DNA of 64,000 nt from Siminovitchia fordii DSM 16014 = CIP 108821 (lineage in GTDB: Bacteria > Bacillota > Bacilli > Bacillales > Bacillaceae_C). Made by a program: the position numbers and the translations under genes. The stretch lies in NCBI RefSeq assembly GCF_000374565.1, contig NZ_KB894702.1:1-64000 (forward strand), given 5' to 3'. Below the pieces are notes generated by a model, which searched no databases, was not told where the DNA came from, and saw only the letters and a list, made by a program, of their open reading frames with translations. Position 1 is the first letter of the stretch. Each line of letters opens with the position of its first letter. This document shows positions 45,348-54,326 of the stretch, in pieces.

Positions 45348-46517
45348 ATGAAAAAGAAGTTGAAAAAACGTCTGAAAAAAATATACAAAAAGCTGTTCAA
45401 ATTAATGAGCATTTATTTGCCAAAAAATCGACGGCTCATTATTTTTGAGAGTTTTTCAGGCAAGCAGTACAGTGATAATCCAAGAGCGATTTATGAATAT
45501 ATTCAGAATCATTACTCGGATTATAGCATGTACTGGAGTGTGGATAAAAGAAAAATTGATGATCTTAAAGATCATAACATTAAAATTGTCCGCCGTTTCT
45601 CCCTCAAATGGCTTTTTTTAATGACGAGGGCAAAATATTGGGTAACGAATTGCCGGCTGCCGCTTTGGGTCAGCAAATCCCCCCAGACCGTATATGTCCA
45701 GACATGGCATGGCACTCCCCTGAAACGTCTTGGTTTGGACATTGAGCAGGTCCATATGCCGGGAACAAATACGAAGAAATATAAACGGAATTTTACGAGG
45801 GAAGCAGCAAAATGGGATTATTTGATTTCCCCAAATGGCTATTCCACTGAAATATTCAGGCAGGCATTTGATTTTAAGAAAAAAGTGATTGAGTCCGGGT
45901 ATCCGAGAAACGATTTTTTAATCCAATCCAATAATGCCGTGGCGTCCGCTAAGATCAAGAACGCTTGCGGGCTTCCTATTGATAAAAAGGTGATATTGTA
46001 CGCTCCGACATGGAGGGATAATCAGTTTTATGCCAAGGGTAGATATAAATTTGACCTCCAGCTTGATTTGGATGCGATGAAAAAAGAGCTTGGAGATGAA
46101 TATATCATTTTGCTCAGGCTCCACTATCTCGTTTCGGAGAATCTTGATTTGTCAGGGATGGAGGGCTTCGTGTTCGATGTTTCATCTTACGGAGACATCC
46201 GGGATTTATATCTCATTTCCGATCTATTGATAACTGATTATTCATCCGTATTTTTTGATTATGCCAATCTGAAGCGGCCGATGATCTTTTTCGTCCACGA
46301 TATCGAAGAGTATCGGGATCAACTGCGCGGGTTCTATTTTGATTTCGAAAAAGAAGCACCTGGACCGCTTGTCCGAACGACGGAAGATGTAATTAAGGAA
46401 ATCAGGGCAATTGATCAACATAGCTTTACGCCTTCTGAAGACTTTTATAAAAAATTTTGCCATCTGGAAAACGGGAGGGCCAGTGAACAGGTCGTGAAAG
46501 AAATATTCCAATTGTAA
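45348..46517 (+). CDS. CDP-glycerol glycerophosphotransferase, short form, copy B
   Basis: A 389-aa counterpart of the C-terminal half of the 707-aa enzyme at 39582. It keeps FESFSGKQYSDNPRAIYEY, VQTWHGTPLKRL, EQVHMPGTNTKKYK, ESGYPRNDFL, YAPTWRDNQFY and ITDYSSVFFDYANLKRP, but starts with a short Lys-rich amphipathic helix (MKKKLKKRLKKIYKK) that may attach it to the membrane. By length it resembles TagB/TarF primases rather than a TagF polymerase, although catalytic motifs match the copy A enzyme more closely than tagB at 28878. It is 15 bases from tagG copy B, so co-transcribed with the exporter. Confidence 0.88.
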   Translation: MKKKLKKRLKKIYKKLFKLMSIYLPKNRRLIIFESFSGKQYSDNPRAIYEYIQNHYSDYSMYWSVDKRKIDDLKDHNIKIVRRFSLKWLFLMTRAKYWVTNCRLPLWVSKSPQTVYVQTWHGTPLKRLGLDIEQVHMPGTNTKKYKRNFTREAAKWDYLISPNGYSTEIFRQAFDFKKKVIESGYPRNDFLIQSNNAVASAKIKNACGLPIDKKVILYAPTWRDNQFYAKGRYKFDLQLDLDAMKKELGDEYIILLRLHYLVSENLDLSGMEGFVFDVSSYGDIRDLYLISDLLITDYSSVFFDYANLKRPMIFFVHDIEEYRDQLRGFYFDFEKEAPGPLVRTTEDVIKEIRAIDQHSFTPSEDFYKKFCHLENGRASEQVVKEIFQL

Positions 46518-46532
46518 AGAGGCGGGATTTTT

Positions 46533-47351
46533 GTGAAATCTGCCGTTACCGTTATTAAAGAACTCATTGAAAATTTTTATCTAGTCAGAAGACTGTCAAT
46601 GTATGAATTGAAAAGCAAAAATAAAAGCAATTATTTGGGAATGACCTGGGAATTCTTGAATCCTCTCATCCAAATATTGATCTATTGGTTTGTATTTGGA
46701 AGCATACGTCAGCGGGCCGGAATTGAGGTGGTTCCCGGATATGAGGTTCCTTTTATTTATTGGCTGTTGGGCGGCTTTATTTTATGGACGTTCTTTTATC
46801 AGTCGACAATTCAAGGGTCAAAATCCATCTATACAAGATTGCGTATGCTATCAAGAATGAATTTCCCGATGAGTGTCATTCCCGCCATCGCGATTTTTTC
46901 ACAGTTTTATACACATGTTGTACTGCTTGGAGCCACATTTTTGATTTTCCAGCTCGGCGGCTTTTATGTCAGTGTATATTTTCTTCAAGTGATCTATTTC
47001 ATCGTTGCTTCTTTCAGTTTGGTATTCGCCATTTCTCTTATTACATCCACTTTGTCAACAATCATCAGGGATGTGCATATGTTTTTGAATGCGACGCTTC
47101 GAATGCTGCTCTATCTGTCGCCGGTCCTTTGGCAATTTTCCATTTTGGAAGAACCTCTGCCTACCATCTTGAAAGTGAACCCTTTGTATTATTTGATCGA
47201 GGGCTACCGCTCGGCATTGTTTGGCACAGGATGGTATTTCTTGGAGCATTGGCAATACTCCCTTTATTTCTGGGGAGTCGTCATCATCTTATTTTTACTC
47301 GGAGCGAAAATTCACGTGAAATTCCGCAGGCACTTTATTGATTATTTATAG
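46533..47351 (+). CDS. tagG: Teichoic acid ABC exporter permease TagG, copy B
   Basis: A 272-aa paralogue of copy A, same length and ends (N-terminal VRRLSMYELKSKNKSNYLG; C-terminal KFRRHFIDYL). It starts with GTG behind AGAGGCGGG. It has six membrane segments of the ABC-2 type. Differences from copy A are mostly conservative changes in the helices. Co-transcribed with the short glycerophosphotransferase and tagH B. Confidence 0.93.
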   Translation: MKSAVTVIKELIENFYLVRRLSMYELKSKNKSNYLGMTWEFLNPLIQILIYWFVFGSIRQRAGIEVVPGYEVPFIYWLLGGFILWTFFYQSTIQGSKSIYTRLRMLSRMNFPMSVIPAIAIFSQFYTHVVLLGATFLIFQLGGFYVSVYFLQVIYFIVASFSLVFAISLITSTLSTIIRDVHMFLNATLRMLLYLSPVLWQFSILEEPLPTILKVNPLYYLIEGYRSALFGTGWYFLEHWQYSLYFWGVVIILFLLGAKIHVKFRRHFIDYL

Positions 47352-47363
47352 GGTGTGAAGAAG

Positions 47364-48173
47364 ATGGAGAAAGCAATCATCGCAAGAAATATCACAAAAA
47401 AATATAAGCTCTACAGCAATGATAAGGAACGCATATTTGATCTTATTTTTCCAAAAAGCTATGGAGAGGATTTTTATGCGTTGGCAGATGTAAGCTTTCA
47501 AGCGGAAAAAGGCGAATCGGTCGGCTTCGTCGGTATGAACGGGTCAGGGAAATCGACCTTGGCGAATATCATTGCCGGCATTGTCCCCGAAACATCCGGA
47601 AGCGTGGAGGTGTACGGACAGGCCTCTCTCATTGCAGTGGCTGCCGGGTTGAACGGCGATTTAACGGGCAGGGACAATATCGAGCTGAAGCTGTTGATGC
47701 TCGGTTTTTCCAAAAAGGAAATTGTTGAGCTGGAGCCGGAAATCATTGATTTCTCAGAGCTTGGAAAGTTCATTGACCAGCCGGTGAAATCCTATTCGAG
47801 CGGAATGCGGTCGCGGCTCGGATTTTCCATTTCAGTCAACGTCAATCCGGATATATTGATCATCGATGAAGCTCTTTCTGTCGGGGACAAAGCGTTTGCC
47901 GAAAAAAGCCTGGATAAAATGAAGGAATTCAAAAGTGAAGGGAAGACGATGATTTTTGTCAGCCATTCCTTAGGGCAGATGAAAAGGTTCTGTGATAGAA
48001 TTTTATGGCTTGAATATGGGATGATCAGAAAGTATGGAACTGTTGAGGAAGTGCTTCCCCAATATGAAGAATTCCTCAATGAATTTAAGAGGCTGTCAGG
48101 GAAAGAAAAGGAAGCATATAAGGAAGAAGCGATGGTTAAGCAACGGGAAATGTTAAAAAATCCAGTTTTGTAA
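47364..48173 (+). CDS. tagH: Teichoic acid ABC exporter ATPase TagH, copy B
   Basis: A 269-aa ATPase with Walker A VGMNGSGKSTLAN, signature YSSGMRSRLGFSI, Walker B ILIIDEALSVGD and FVSHSLGQMKRF. It is nearly colinear with copy A but diverges in the last 40 residues, where specificity for the partner or polymer could lie. A GTG three codons upstream is the alternative start. Last gene of module B. Confidence 0.93.
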   Translation: MEKAIIARNITKKYKLYSNDKERIFDLIFPKSYGEDFYALADVSFQAEKGESVGFVGMNGSGKSTLANIIAGIVPETSGSVEVYGQASLIAVAAGLNGDLTGRDNIELKLLMLGFSKKEIVELEPEIIDFSELGKFIDQPVKSYSSGMRSRLGFSISVNVNPDILIIDEALSVGDKAFAEKSLDKMKEFKSEGKTMIFVSHSLGQMKRFCDRILWLEYGMIRKYGTVEEVLPQYEEFLNEFKRLSGKEKEAYKEEAMVKQREMLKNPVL

Positions 48174-48264
48174 AAAATATTTATAAATTGTATGTCTCAC
48201 CGTCTAGTATTTAGATTATAATCCTCATAAGACAGTCATAATTTTCCAATGGAAGGTCGAGAGG

Positions 48265-50415
48265 ATGAGACATATTAAAAGAGCTCTTATTTGTTTATTA
48301 ATCATATTGTTTGGTATGCCTGCTTTAGCGTCTGCGGAGACTGAAATAGAGGTGGATTCAAATCCGAGTATGCAGGTAAGCCCGGAAACAGGGGAACCGG
48401 CCACTACCGTTTCAAATCAACCTGCCAAAAACTATATGTTGATCAGTAATGAATCGGTGAATCCTAACAGCAAACAATTTACAGGAACACCTGTCATTAA
48501 CAATGAAAAATATCGTTTGGAGAAAAATCTAAGTCCGGAAGCCTTTAAGATGGATGTAAATCTTCCGTTTGATACCGAGAAATTCGAAGACCGGAAGATG
48601 GAGAGTAAGTCCTTGATGTATAAAACGCTCAATAAAGTAGGATCAAATCGCTATTTTAATGTTTTTGATTTTGACAAATTCATAGAATATAAGATTCAGG
48701 CCCAGCTTCTTTATACAGGAGAGAAGGTGAATGTGTGGGGGTATGGTAAAAGTTTTACAAAAGAACATGCGCAGATGCTAGGCAGTGAATTTGATAACAA
48801 AATCTACAGCGCGGTTACTAATAATTTTGGCAATGAATCGGATGTGGACGGCGACGGTAAGATCAATATTCTCTGTTATGATATAAAAGATGGATTCAAG
48901 TATAGCGGAGGATATATAGCGGGTTATTTTTACTCGAGAGATCTGTATGATGCACCAGGATCGAACCGATCAGAGATTTTTTATATCGACACCTACCCGA
49001 CAATGGGCCTGGATTCAAAAAAAGATGTCACGGCGGCATACAGTACTTTGGCCCATGAATTCCAGCATATGGTGAACTTTAACCAAAATGTCTTGGTTGA
49101 AGGCGGCAAGGAGATGGACCCATGGCTGGATGAAGGTCTGGCAATGGCTGCAGAGCAAATTTATACAGGCAGTGTGTTAAAAGACCGGATTGATTATTAT
49201 AACTCATCCTATTCCGTTACAAACGGTCACTCCCTTTTATATTGGGATGATTATGGGGATGTACTTGCCAATTATTCTCTATCCTATCTTTTTGCTCAGT
49301 ATGTGAAGGTACAATCCAAACAGGGTGACGCCATTTTTAAAGAAATCATCAGAGATTCGAATAACAACTACAAAGCTGTTGAAAAAGCAGCGAAGAAGTA
49401 CATGGATCCTAAACTTACATTTGGAAAGTTAATGACGAATTTCCGTGCCGCCCTTCTTTTAAAAGAAAAAAGCGGTAAGTACGGTTTTAATAGCGAACCG
49501 GGCTTCAACACTATAAGACCTCGCATTTACAAGGGATCAAGTGCCAATTTAAGAGGCGGAGGTGCGGTGGTCAAAGAAGCAACGGGCTATGAAACGATCC
49601 CGACCTCTAAAGGAAAGAATATTGACTACACATTTTTTGGGCCCGGCGAACCGAGAGACCACACGGCCCCAGCAAGGCCGGCCGTACAAAAAGTGAGTGA
49701 CCGGGATATTGTTGTAAAAGGGAGTGCAGAAGCGGGAGCGACGATTTATGTAAATACGGGCTCTACGACTTTAGGAAAAGCCGTTTCTACTAGTAAAAAA
49801 TCGTTCTCGGTTACGATAAAAAAACAAAAAGCAGGGGCCAAGCTGCAAGTATATGCTGTCGACAAAGCTGGAAACAAAAGTGATCCTGCTACTCTGACAG
49901 TGATCGACAAAACGCCTCCAGCCAGGCCAACCGTTTCCAAAGTCAGTAATCGGGACCTGAAAGTGACTGGGAAGGCGGAGGCAGGCTCTAATGTTACGCT
50001 TAAGGCCGGCGGCAAGGTCATTGGGTCAGGCACGGCCGATAAAGCCGGCAAATTTGTGGTGAACTTGAAAGCAGCCCGTAAAGCGGGAACTGCAATATAT
50101 GTGACTGCTACTGACAAGGCCGGCAATGTCAGTAAAGAGCGTAAAGTCATTGTAGTGGATAAAATCCCTCCCAAAGTACCTACAGTAAATAAAGTAACAA
50201 TAAAAACAACAACCGTAAAGGGAAAAACGGAGAAAGGAGCTACTGTCTCTGTAAAAGCCGGAAAAAAGGTACTTGGTACATCCAAGGCTAATAACAAGGG
50301 TAGTTTCACTGTCAAAATAAAAAAACAAAAAGCCGGAACGGTGCTGAAAATATATGCAAAAGATCAAGCCGGAAACACGAGCAAGCCGGCAAAGATCACA
50401 GTTAAAAAATCTTAG
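48265..50415 (+). CDS. Secreted M30-type zinc metallopeptidase with three Ig-like repeats
   Basis: A 716-aa exported protein: signal peptide 1-24 (…LASAE), a propeptide-like region, then a peptidase domain with the zinc motif H264-E-F-Q-H268 in LAHEFQHMVNF and a downstream DEGLAMAAEQ glutamate. This arrangement fits hyicolysin-like family M30. From about residue 470, three repeats of about 80 aa (TAPARPAVQKVSDRDI, PPARPTVSKVSNRD, PPKVPTVNKVTIKT, each ending in a VDKAGN/TDKAGN/KDQAGN turn) resemble bacterial Ig-like adhesion modules. It probably stays near the wall and cuts host or environmental proteins; the substrate is unknown. Ribosome site GAGAGG. Terminator follows. Confidence 0.85.
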   Translation: MRHIKRALICLLIILFGMPALASAETEIEVDSNPSMQVSPETGEPATTVSNQPAKNYMLISNESVNPNSKQFTGTPVINNEKYRLEKNLSPEAFKMDVNLPFDTEKFEDRKMESKSLMYKTLNKVGSNRYFNVFDFDKFIEYKIQAQLLYTGEKVNVWGYGKSFTKEHAQMLGSEFDNKIYSAVTNNFGNESDVDGDGKINILCYDIKDGFKYSGGYIAGYFYSRDLYDAPGSNRSEIFYIDTYPTMGLDSKKDVTAAYSTLAHEFQHMVNFNQNVLVEGGKEMDPWLDEGLAMAAEQIYTGSVLKDRIDYYNSSYSVTNGHSLLYWDDYGDVLANYSLSYLFAQYVKVQSKQGDAIFKEIIRDSNNNYKAVEKAAKKYMDPKLTFGKLMTNFRAALLLKEKSGKYGFNSEPGFNTIRPRIYKGSSANLRGGGAVVKEATGYETIPTSKGKNIDYTFFGPGEPRDHTAPARPAVQKVSDRDIVVKGSAEAGATIYVNTGSTTLGKAVSTSKKSFSVTIKKQKAGAKLQVYAVDKAGNKSDPATLTVIDKTPPARPTVSKVSNRDLKVTGKAEAGSNVTLKAGGKVIGSGTADKAGKFVVNLKAARKAGTAIYVTATDKAGNVSKERKVIVVDKIPPKVPTVNKVTIKTTTVKGKTEKGATVSVKAGKKVLGTSKANNKGSFTVKIKKQKAGTVLKIYAKDQAGNTSKPAKITVKKS

Positions 50416-50424
50416 CAGGGAATA

Positions 50425-50452
50425 AAGCTGTCCTCATAGGACGGCTTTTTCT
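50425..50452 (+). terminator. Terminator after the M30 peptidase
   Basis: AAGCTGTCC and GGACGGCTT (one G-U pair) around a short loop, then TTTTTC. Confidence 0.75.
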
Positions 50453-50642
50453 TATGGGTATTCCTCCATTTTTTAATCCCAACATATGATTTTGCCTCTT
50501 TGTTAAAAATATTCAAGCTTATAAATATGTCACATTATAAAAATTCAAAACCCGAAGGATGCAAAATGTGACAAATCCCTCTAGTATTTTGCATAACAAA
50601 TGTATAGCTTTTTCCTAAGTAAAGCACTATAATAAATGAAAC

Positions 50643-50658
50643 GTTCTTTTTTAAGAAC
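50643..50658. promoter_or_regulatory. Palindromic site 1 upstream of pgcA
   Basis: GTTCTTTTTTAAGAAC: 6-bp inverted arms with a 4-base centre. It begins 10 bases after a -10-like TATAAT (50628-50633), so a protein bound here would cover the transcription start region. Confidence 0.5.
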
Positions 50659-50712
50659 AAAAAATTAGAAACTATTAACACACTACCAATGTGTCCTTTT
50701 TAATCACTTTTT

Positions 50713-50728
50713 GTTCTTTATAAAGAAC
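50713..50728. promoter_or_regulatory. Palindromic site 2 upstream of pgcA
   Basis: GTTCTTTATAAAGAAC is a perfect 16-bp palindrome sharing both arms with site 1, exactly 70 bp downstream and 57 bp before the pgcA start codon. Confidence 0.5.
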
Positions 50729-50784
50729 CACATAAAGGGAATCTACTCCCTCTAAAAAATCCAATAAGAAAGGCGTGAAACCCA

Positions 50785-52491
50785 ATGGATTGGAAATCAA
50801 ACATGACTCATTGGCTGAAGCACCTGCCCCTTGAAGATCCTTTAAGAATAGTATTACAGAATGAGCCTAACCCTGAAGATTGCTTTTGCAAAAATTTGGA
50901 GTTCGGTACCGCCGGAATCCGCGGCCGTATGGGCCCTGGAACAAACCGCATGAACATTTACACCGTACGAAAAGTAACGGCAGGCTTGGCGAAATATATG
51001 ATGGAACAAGGGCAAGACGCGATAAAACGAGGCGTGGTGATTGCTCACGACTGCAGGCACCTGTCCCAAGAATTTGCTATGGAATCGGCGAAAATTTTCG
51101 GGATGTATGGAATACGCTCTTTCCTTTTTAAGGATCTCCGTCCCACGCCAGTGCTGTCATTCGCTGTTCGCTATCTGAGCGCATATTCCGGCATCATGAT
51201 CACGGCCAGCCATAATCCGCCAGATTATAATGGGTTAAAAATGTATGGGCCGGACGGAGCACAGCTTCCACTGAGAGCAGCAGACAGATTAGCGGATATA
51301 ATTCAAACGGTTGAATCTGAATGCTTACTGGAACCACCACATGAAAAGGAACTTCAACAGCAGGGGTTTATTACATATATCGGTAAGCAAATCGACAATG
51401 CCTACCTCGATTCTCTCGCTGCAATTCGGTTGAATAAAAAGGTACAGAAGGATTTACGGATAGTGTTCACCCCTTTGCATGGAACAGCTATGCATCATGT
51501 GCGAAAAGGTTTAAACGCAGCCGGATTTTACAATGTAACTTTAGTGAAAGAGCAGATGTACGCCGATCCTGATTTTCCTACAGTTGAATCACCTAATCCC
51601 GAGGACCATGCTACGTTTGAGCTTGCCATCCAGTATGGAGAGGAATCTGATGCAGATATCTTATTGGCGACGGATCCAGACGCCGACCGTCTCGGAGTCG
51701 CGGTAAAAAATTCATCTGGTGAATATGTCGTCTTAACCGGAAATCAGTTGGGAGCGCTTATGCTGCACTATTTACTCAAGCAAAAGAGCTTGCCACGCAA
51801 CGGTGCCATCATCAAAACAATCGTCACTTCGGAGTTGGGAAAAGCCATCACATCTGATTTTTCAGTTAGAACTCTAGATACACTGACAGGATTCAAGTTT
51901 ATTGCGGAAAAAATAGACGAATTTGAAAGAACGGAAGAATTTAAGTTTCTTTTTGGGTATGAAGAGAGTTGTGGTTATCTAATAGGAGATTTCGTTCGCG
52001 AAAAGGACGCGATCCAGTCTGTAGTTTTCGTTGCAGAAATGGCAGCTTATTATAAAAAACAAGGGAAGTCCCTATACGATGTGTTGTTGGACCTCTTTGA
52101 ACAATACGGGTACTTCCAAGAATCGGTGCAATCTTTAAAATTGGAACGAAAGAAAGGCCTTGATCAAATCGGGCGCATAATGAACGCTTTTCGAACGGAG
52201 CCTCCAAGCCGAACCTTGGTGCTAGAAGATTATCTTGCCCGTGAATCCATACATGTCCCAAGCGGAACCAAGACTCCTATTGATTTGCCTAAAGCAAATG
52301 TGCTGAAATTCAAGTTTGCCAATGACTCGTGGTTATGCATCCGTCCCTCAGGAACCGAATCGAAATGCAAATTTTATTTTGGGGTAAAAGGGAAGTCCAT
52401 AGCGGATAGCAGGGGAAAACTCTTAAAGCTGGAAAAAGAAGTGATGGATAAAGTTGAATCGTTAAGAGATTATATGGGCACTGGAAAATAG
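50785..52491 (+). CDS. pgcA: Phosphoglucomutase/phosphomannomutase PgcA
   Basis: Interconverts glucose-6-phosphate and glucose-1-phosphate, feeding UDP-glucose for teichoic acid glucosylation, glycolipid anchors and capsule. It is 568 aa (B. subtilis PgcA 581). The phosphoserine loop is TASHNPPDYNGLK, the Mg loop LLATDPDADRLGV, the sugar loop GYEESCGYLIGD and the phosphate loop RPSGTESKCKFYF. It appears monocistronic, with a 370-base upstream region carrying two matching palindromes, suggesting specific transcriptional control. Confidence 0.95.
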   Translation: MDWKSNMTHWLKHLPLEDPLRIVLQNEPNPEDCFCKNLEFGTAGIRGRMGPGTNRMNIYTVRKVTAGLAKYMMEQGQDAIKRGVVIAHDCRHLSQEFAMESAKIFGMYGIRSFLFKDLRPTPVLSFAVRYLSAYSGIMITASHNPPDYNGLKMYGPDGAQLPLRAADRLADIIQTVESECLLEPPHEKELQQQGFITYIGKQIDNAYLDSLAAIRLNKKVQKDLRIVFTPLHGTAMHHVRKGLNAAGFYNVTLVKEQMYADPDFPTVESPNPEDHATFELAIQYGEESDADILLATDPDADRLGVAVKNSSGEYVVLTGNQLGALMLHYLLKQKSLPRNGAIIKTIVTSELGKAITSDFSVRTLDTLTGFKFIAEKIDEFERTEEFKFLFGYEESCGYLIGDFVREKDAIQSVVFVAEMAAYYKKQGKSLYDVLLDLFEQYGYFQESVQSLKLERKKGLDQIGRIMNAFRTEPPSRTLVLEDYLARESIHVPSGTKTPIDLPKANVLKFKFANDSWLCIRPSGTESKCKFYFGVKGKSIADSRGKLLKLEKEVMDKVESLRDYMGTGK

Positions 52492-52509
52492 TCATCCAGG
52501 GCTTTTTTT

Positions 52510-52671
52510 ATGTTAAATCTCCTGTTATCAAAAATAGATAGAAATCCGCCCGGATTAAATGAATATAGCCCGAAAAAGGCGGTATATGATCTGTACGATG
52601 TAAAGGATGATCCGACAGTGCCAAATATGATCGGAGACCATAACATCAAGAAAAGGGTTCAGCGGAGCTGA
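52510..52671 (+). CDS. Small uncertain ORF, 53 aa
   Basis: Begins MLNLLLSKIDRNPPGLNEY and ends KKRVQRS within the downstream hairpin. YDLYDVKDDPTVPN looks protein-like, recalling the end of some larger enzyme. There is no clear ribosome site (AGGGC only) and it overlaps a minus-strand terminator, so it may be a remnant. Confidence 0.25.
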   Translation: MLNLLLSKIDRNPPGLNEYSPKKAVYDLYDVKDDPTVPNMIGDHNIKKRVQRS

Positions 52672-52675
52672 ACCC
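52655..52675 (-). terminator. Terminator of the GDSL hydrolase gene
   Basis: GGGTTCAGC / GCTGAACCC with a 3-base loop and a minus-strand TTTTCTT tail; the same stem is used at 13680-13700. Confidence 0.8.
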
Positions 52676-52678
52676 AGT

Positions 52679-53386
52679 CTAATCTACATACTCTTTTATG
52701 GCCTCTTTCCAGAGAATGTAACCTATTCCCGTCAAATGGATTCCATCCACCGTATATTTTTCTGGAAGCTGATCATTCTCTGCAAAAATGGAGTAAAGAT
52801 CGATATATTGAACTCCGGCATTTTTCGCCAAAGACCGCAGCTCTGTGTTCATTTTCTTGATTTTATCATTTGATAATATTTTCCCGTATTTCTTATTGTT
52901 AATAGGAAGCAAACTCTGTATAAAAATTTCCGTTCGTGGCGACTCTGATTGAATCCAGTTTACGATTTTTGAGTAGTTTTGGATCGTTGAAGAAACACTA
53001 TGGTACTTCAAATCATTTACACCAATCAAAAGGAAAACTTGTTTTGGTTGAGCGGCAACCACGTTGTCCAGTCGCTCAAGGACCCCTGCTGTTGTATCAC
53101 TGCCAATGCCTCGGTTGATCACATTTTTTCCAGGAAAAAGCTCACTCCATTCGGTGCGGAAGGTCAGGCTGTCTCCTAAAAATACAATGGAACCCTGCGG
53201 TATTGGGAGTTCGTTAAATAAAGTTGTTCTTTCGAAATAATGGAAGCCCGTTCTCTTTGCTGCAATCGACTTTTTTCCCCCGGCATCAACTTTATCGAAT
53301 TTGATAAAAGTAAGACCGATGATAAGAATAAAGAGTAAGTTTAATCCAATAGAAATGAAAAGAACGCGTTTTAGTTTTCCGTACAT
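52679..53386 (-). CDS. Membrane-anchored SGNH/GDSL hydrolase
   Basis: A 235-aa protein with one N-terminal membrane helix (about 8-28) and an extracellular SGNH domain. Block I is VFLGDSLTFRTEW (nucleophile Ser), block II NRGIGSDTT, block III LLIGVNDLKY, block V DGIHLTGIGY (catalytic Asp/His). It is similar in layout to enzymes that remove or add O-acetyl groups on sugars. Position between pgcA and the capsule operon hints at polymer modification. Ribosome site AGAGGTG. Confidence 0.85.
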   Translation of the reverse strand: MYGKLKRVLFISIGLNLLFILIIGLTFIKFDKVDAGGKKSIAAKRTGFHYFERTTLFNELPIPQGSIVFLGDSLTFRTEWSELFPGKNVINRGIGSDTTAGVLERLDNVVAAQPKQVFLLIGVNDLKYHSVSSTIQNYSKIVNWIQSESPRTEIFIQSLLPINNKKYGKILSNDKIKKMNTELRSLAKNAGVQYIDLYSIFAENDQLPEKYTVDGIHLTGIGYILWKEAIKEYVD

Positions 53387-53521
53387 GTTGCACCTCTAGA
53401 TAGTTGGTAGTACAAGAGTACCATAAAAAAGCTTGAAGTTTTACATGTATGTTATGTTTTTTGCAAAATTATTGACTTCGCTCTCCGCACTCCTTCGGGG
53501 TATATGACCAAAACCACAGAA

Positions 53522-53548
53522 AAGGCCCAGCCCCAGGCTGAACCTCTC
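53522..53548 (-). terminator. Terminator of the second SGNH-like gene
   Basis: On the minus strand GGTTCAGCC pairs with GGCTGGGCC (two G-U pairs) and is followed by TTTTCTG. Confidence 0.65.
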
Positions 53549-53549
53549 C

Positions 53550-54326
53550 TTACTTTGCTATAAAATAATCTCTCAAGAACTCGAACCATACCTCGTGACC
53601 TTTCTCATTAGGAGCACTTTGCTGATCCTGTAAATAGGTACGAAGCTCTTCATTGCTCTGATCAGGCCATTCGGACCAATGATCCAAGTAATCAAGCCCT
53701 TCCGCATTGGCGAAGGCTTTCAACTGGTCAACTTGCCCAGGGTAGAAAGTAGCACCATGAATCGGATGAGGCGGCTGCAGCACAACAACGGCATCTTTTA
53801 CATCGGAAATAAATGTTTTGATATTTTCATGGTTGTCTTCGACTTCTATATTTCCGTTGTCATTCAAAGTGAACGGCTCAAACAATACAAAATCCGGTTT
53901 GAACTTTGCCACTTCTTCAGCGTGTCCATTGGTGATAAACTCGTCGGATTGTTCATCATATTCGAAGATACCGACCTCTACAGCGTTGCCATATGCCTCA
54001 CTCAGTGCATCTTTTAACATGACAGACCATCCGCCATCCTCCTTGCCGATGGACTCCGAACCGACAAATGCGATTTTATAAGGTCGTCCCTCCGAAGTAG
54101 CCTTCTTGAAAGCATCTTGAGCTTCCTTTGGCCAGTTTGCTGACACAGTCAACAAATCTTCATCCACTGAAACAGGCTTCTTGGTTTTAGCTTTTTCTTT
54201 TGCCTCGACTGGTTCCTTTTTCTCCACCGGAGTATGAGCGCTTGTCTTTTCTTTCCAGTAAAAATGACCGGCAACCAGAAAAAGGAACGTTGCGATGACA
54301 GCCAATAAAGTAATAAACTTACGCAT
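53550..54326 (-). CDS. Secreted/anchored SGNH-like protein with altered nucleophile block
   Basis: A 258-aa protein with an N-terminal signal-anchor (MRKFITLLAVIATFLFLVAG), a Lys/Glu/Pro linker to about residue 50, and an SGNH-type fold. Block I reads IAFVGSESIG rather than xGDSxT, so the nucleophile assignment is uncertain, while a typical oxyanion Asn block is not obvious (VVLQPPHP). The C-terminal region lacks the usual DxxH form. Proteins like this occur beside capsule genes in Bacillales; the catalytic activity is unproven. Divergent from the kinase operon. Ribosome site TGGAGGA. Confidence 0.7.
   Translation of the reverse strand: MRKFITLLAVIATFLFLVAGHFYWKEKTSAHTPVEKKEPVEAKEKAKTKKPVSVDEDLLTVSANWPKEAQDAFKKATSEGRPYKIAFVGSESIGKEDGGWSVMLKDALSEAYGNAVEVGIFEYDEQSDEFITNGHAEEVAKFKPDFVLFEPFTLNDNGNIEVEDNHENIKTFISDVKDAVVVLQPPHPIHGATFYPGQVDQLKAFANAEGLDYLDHWSEWPDQSNEELRTYLQDQQSAPNEKGHEVWFEFLRDYFIAK

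Noticed and set aside
46760-47341. 193-codon plus-strand ORF overlapping tagG copy B
   Set aside because: Wholly inside tagG B in another frame; the tagG frame has strong homology to copy A and this one does not.
49746-50315. 189-codon minus-strand ORF
   Set aside because: Antisense shadow of the Ig-like repeats of the M30 peptidase, with no ribosome site.
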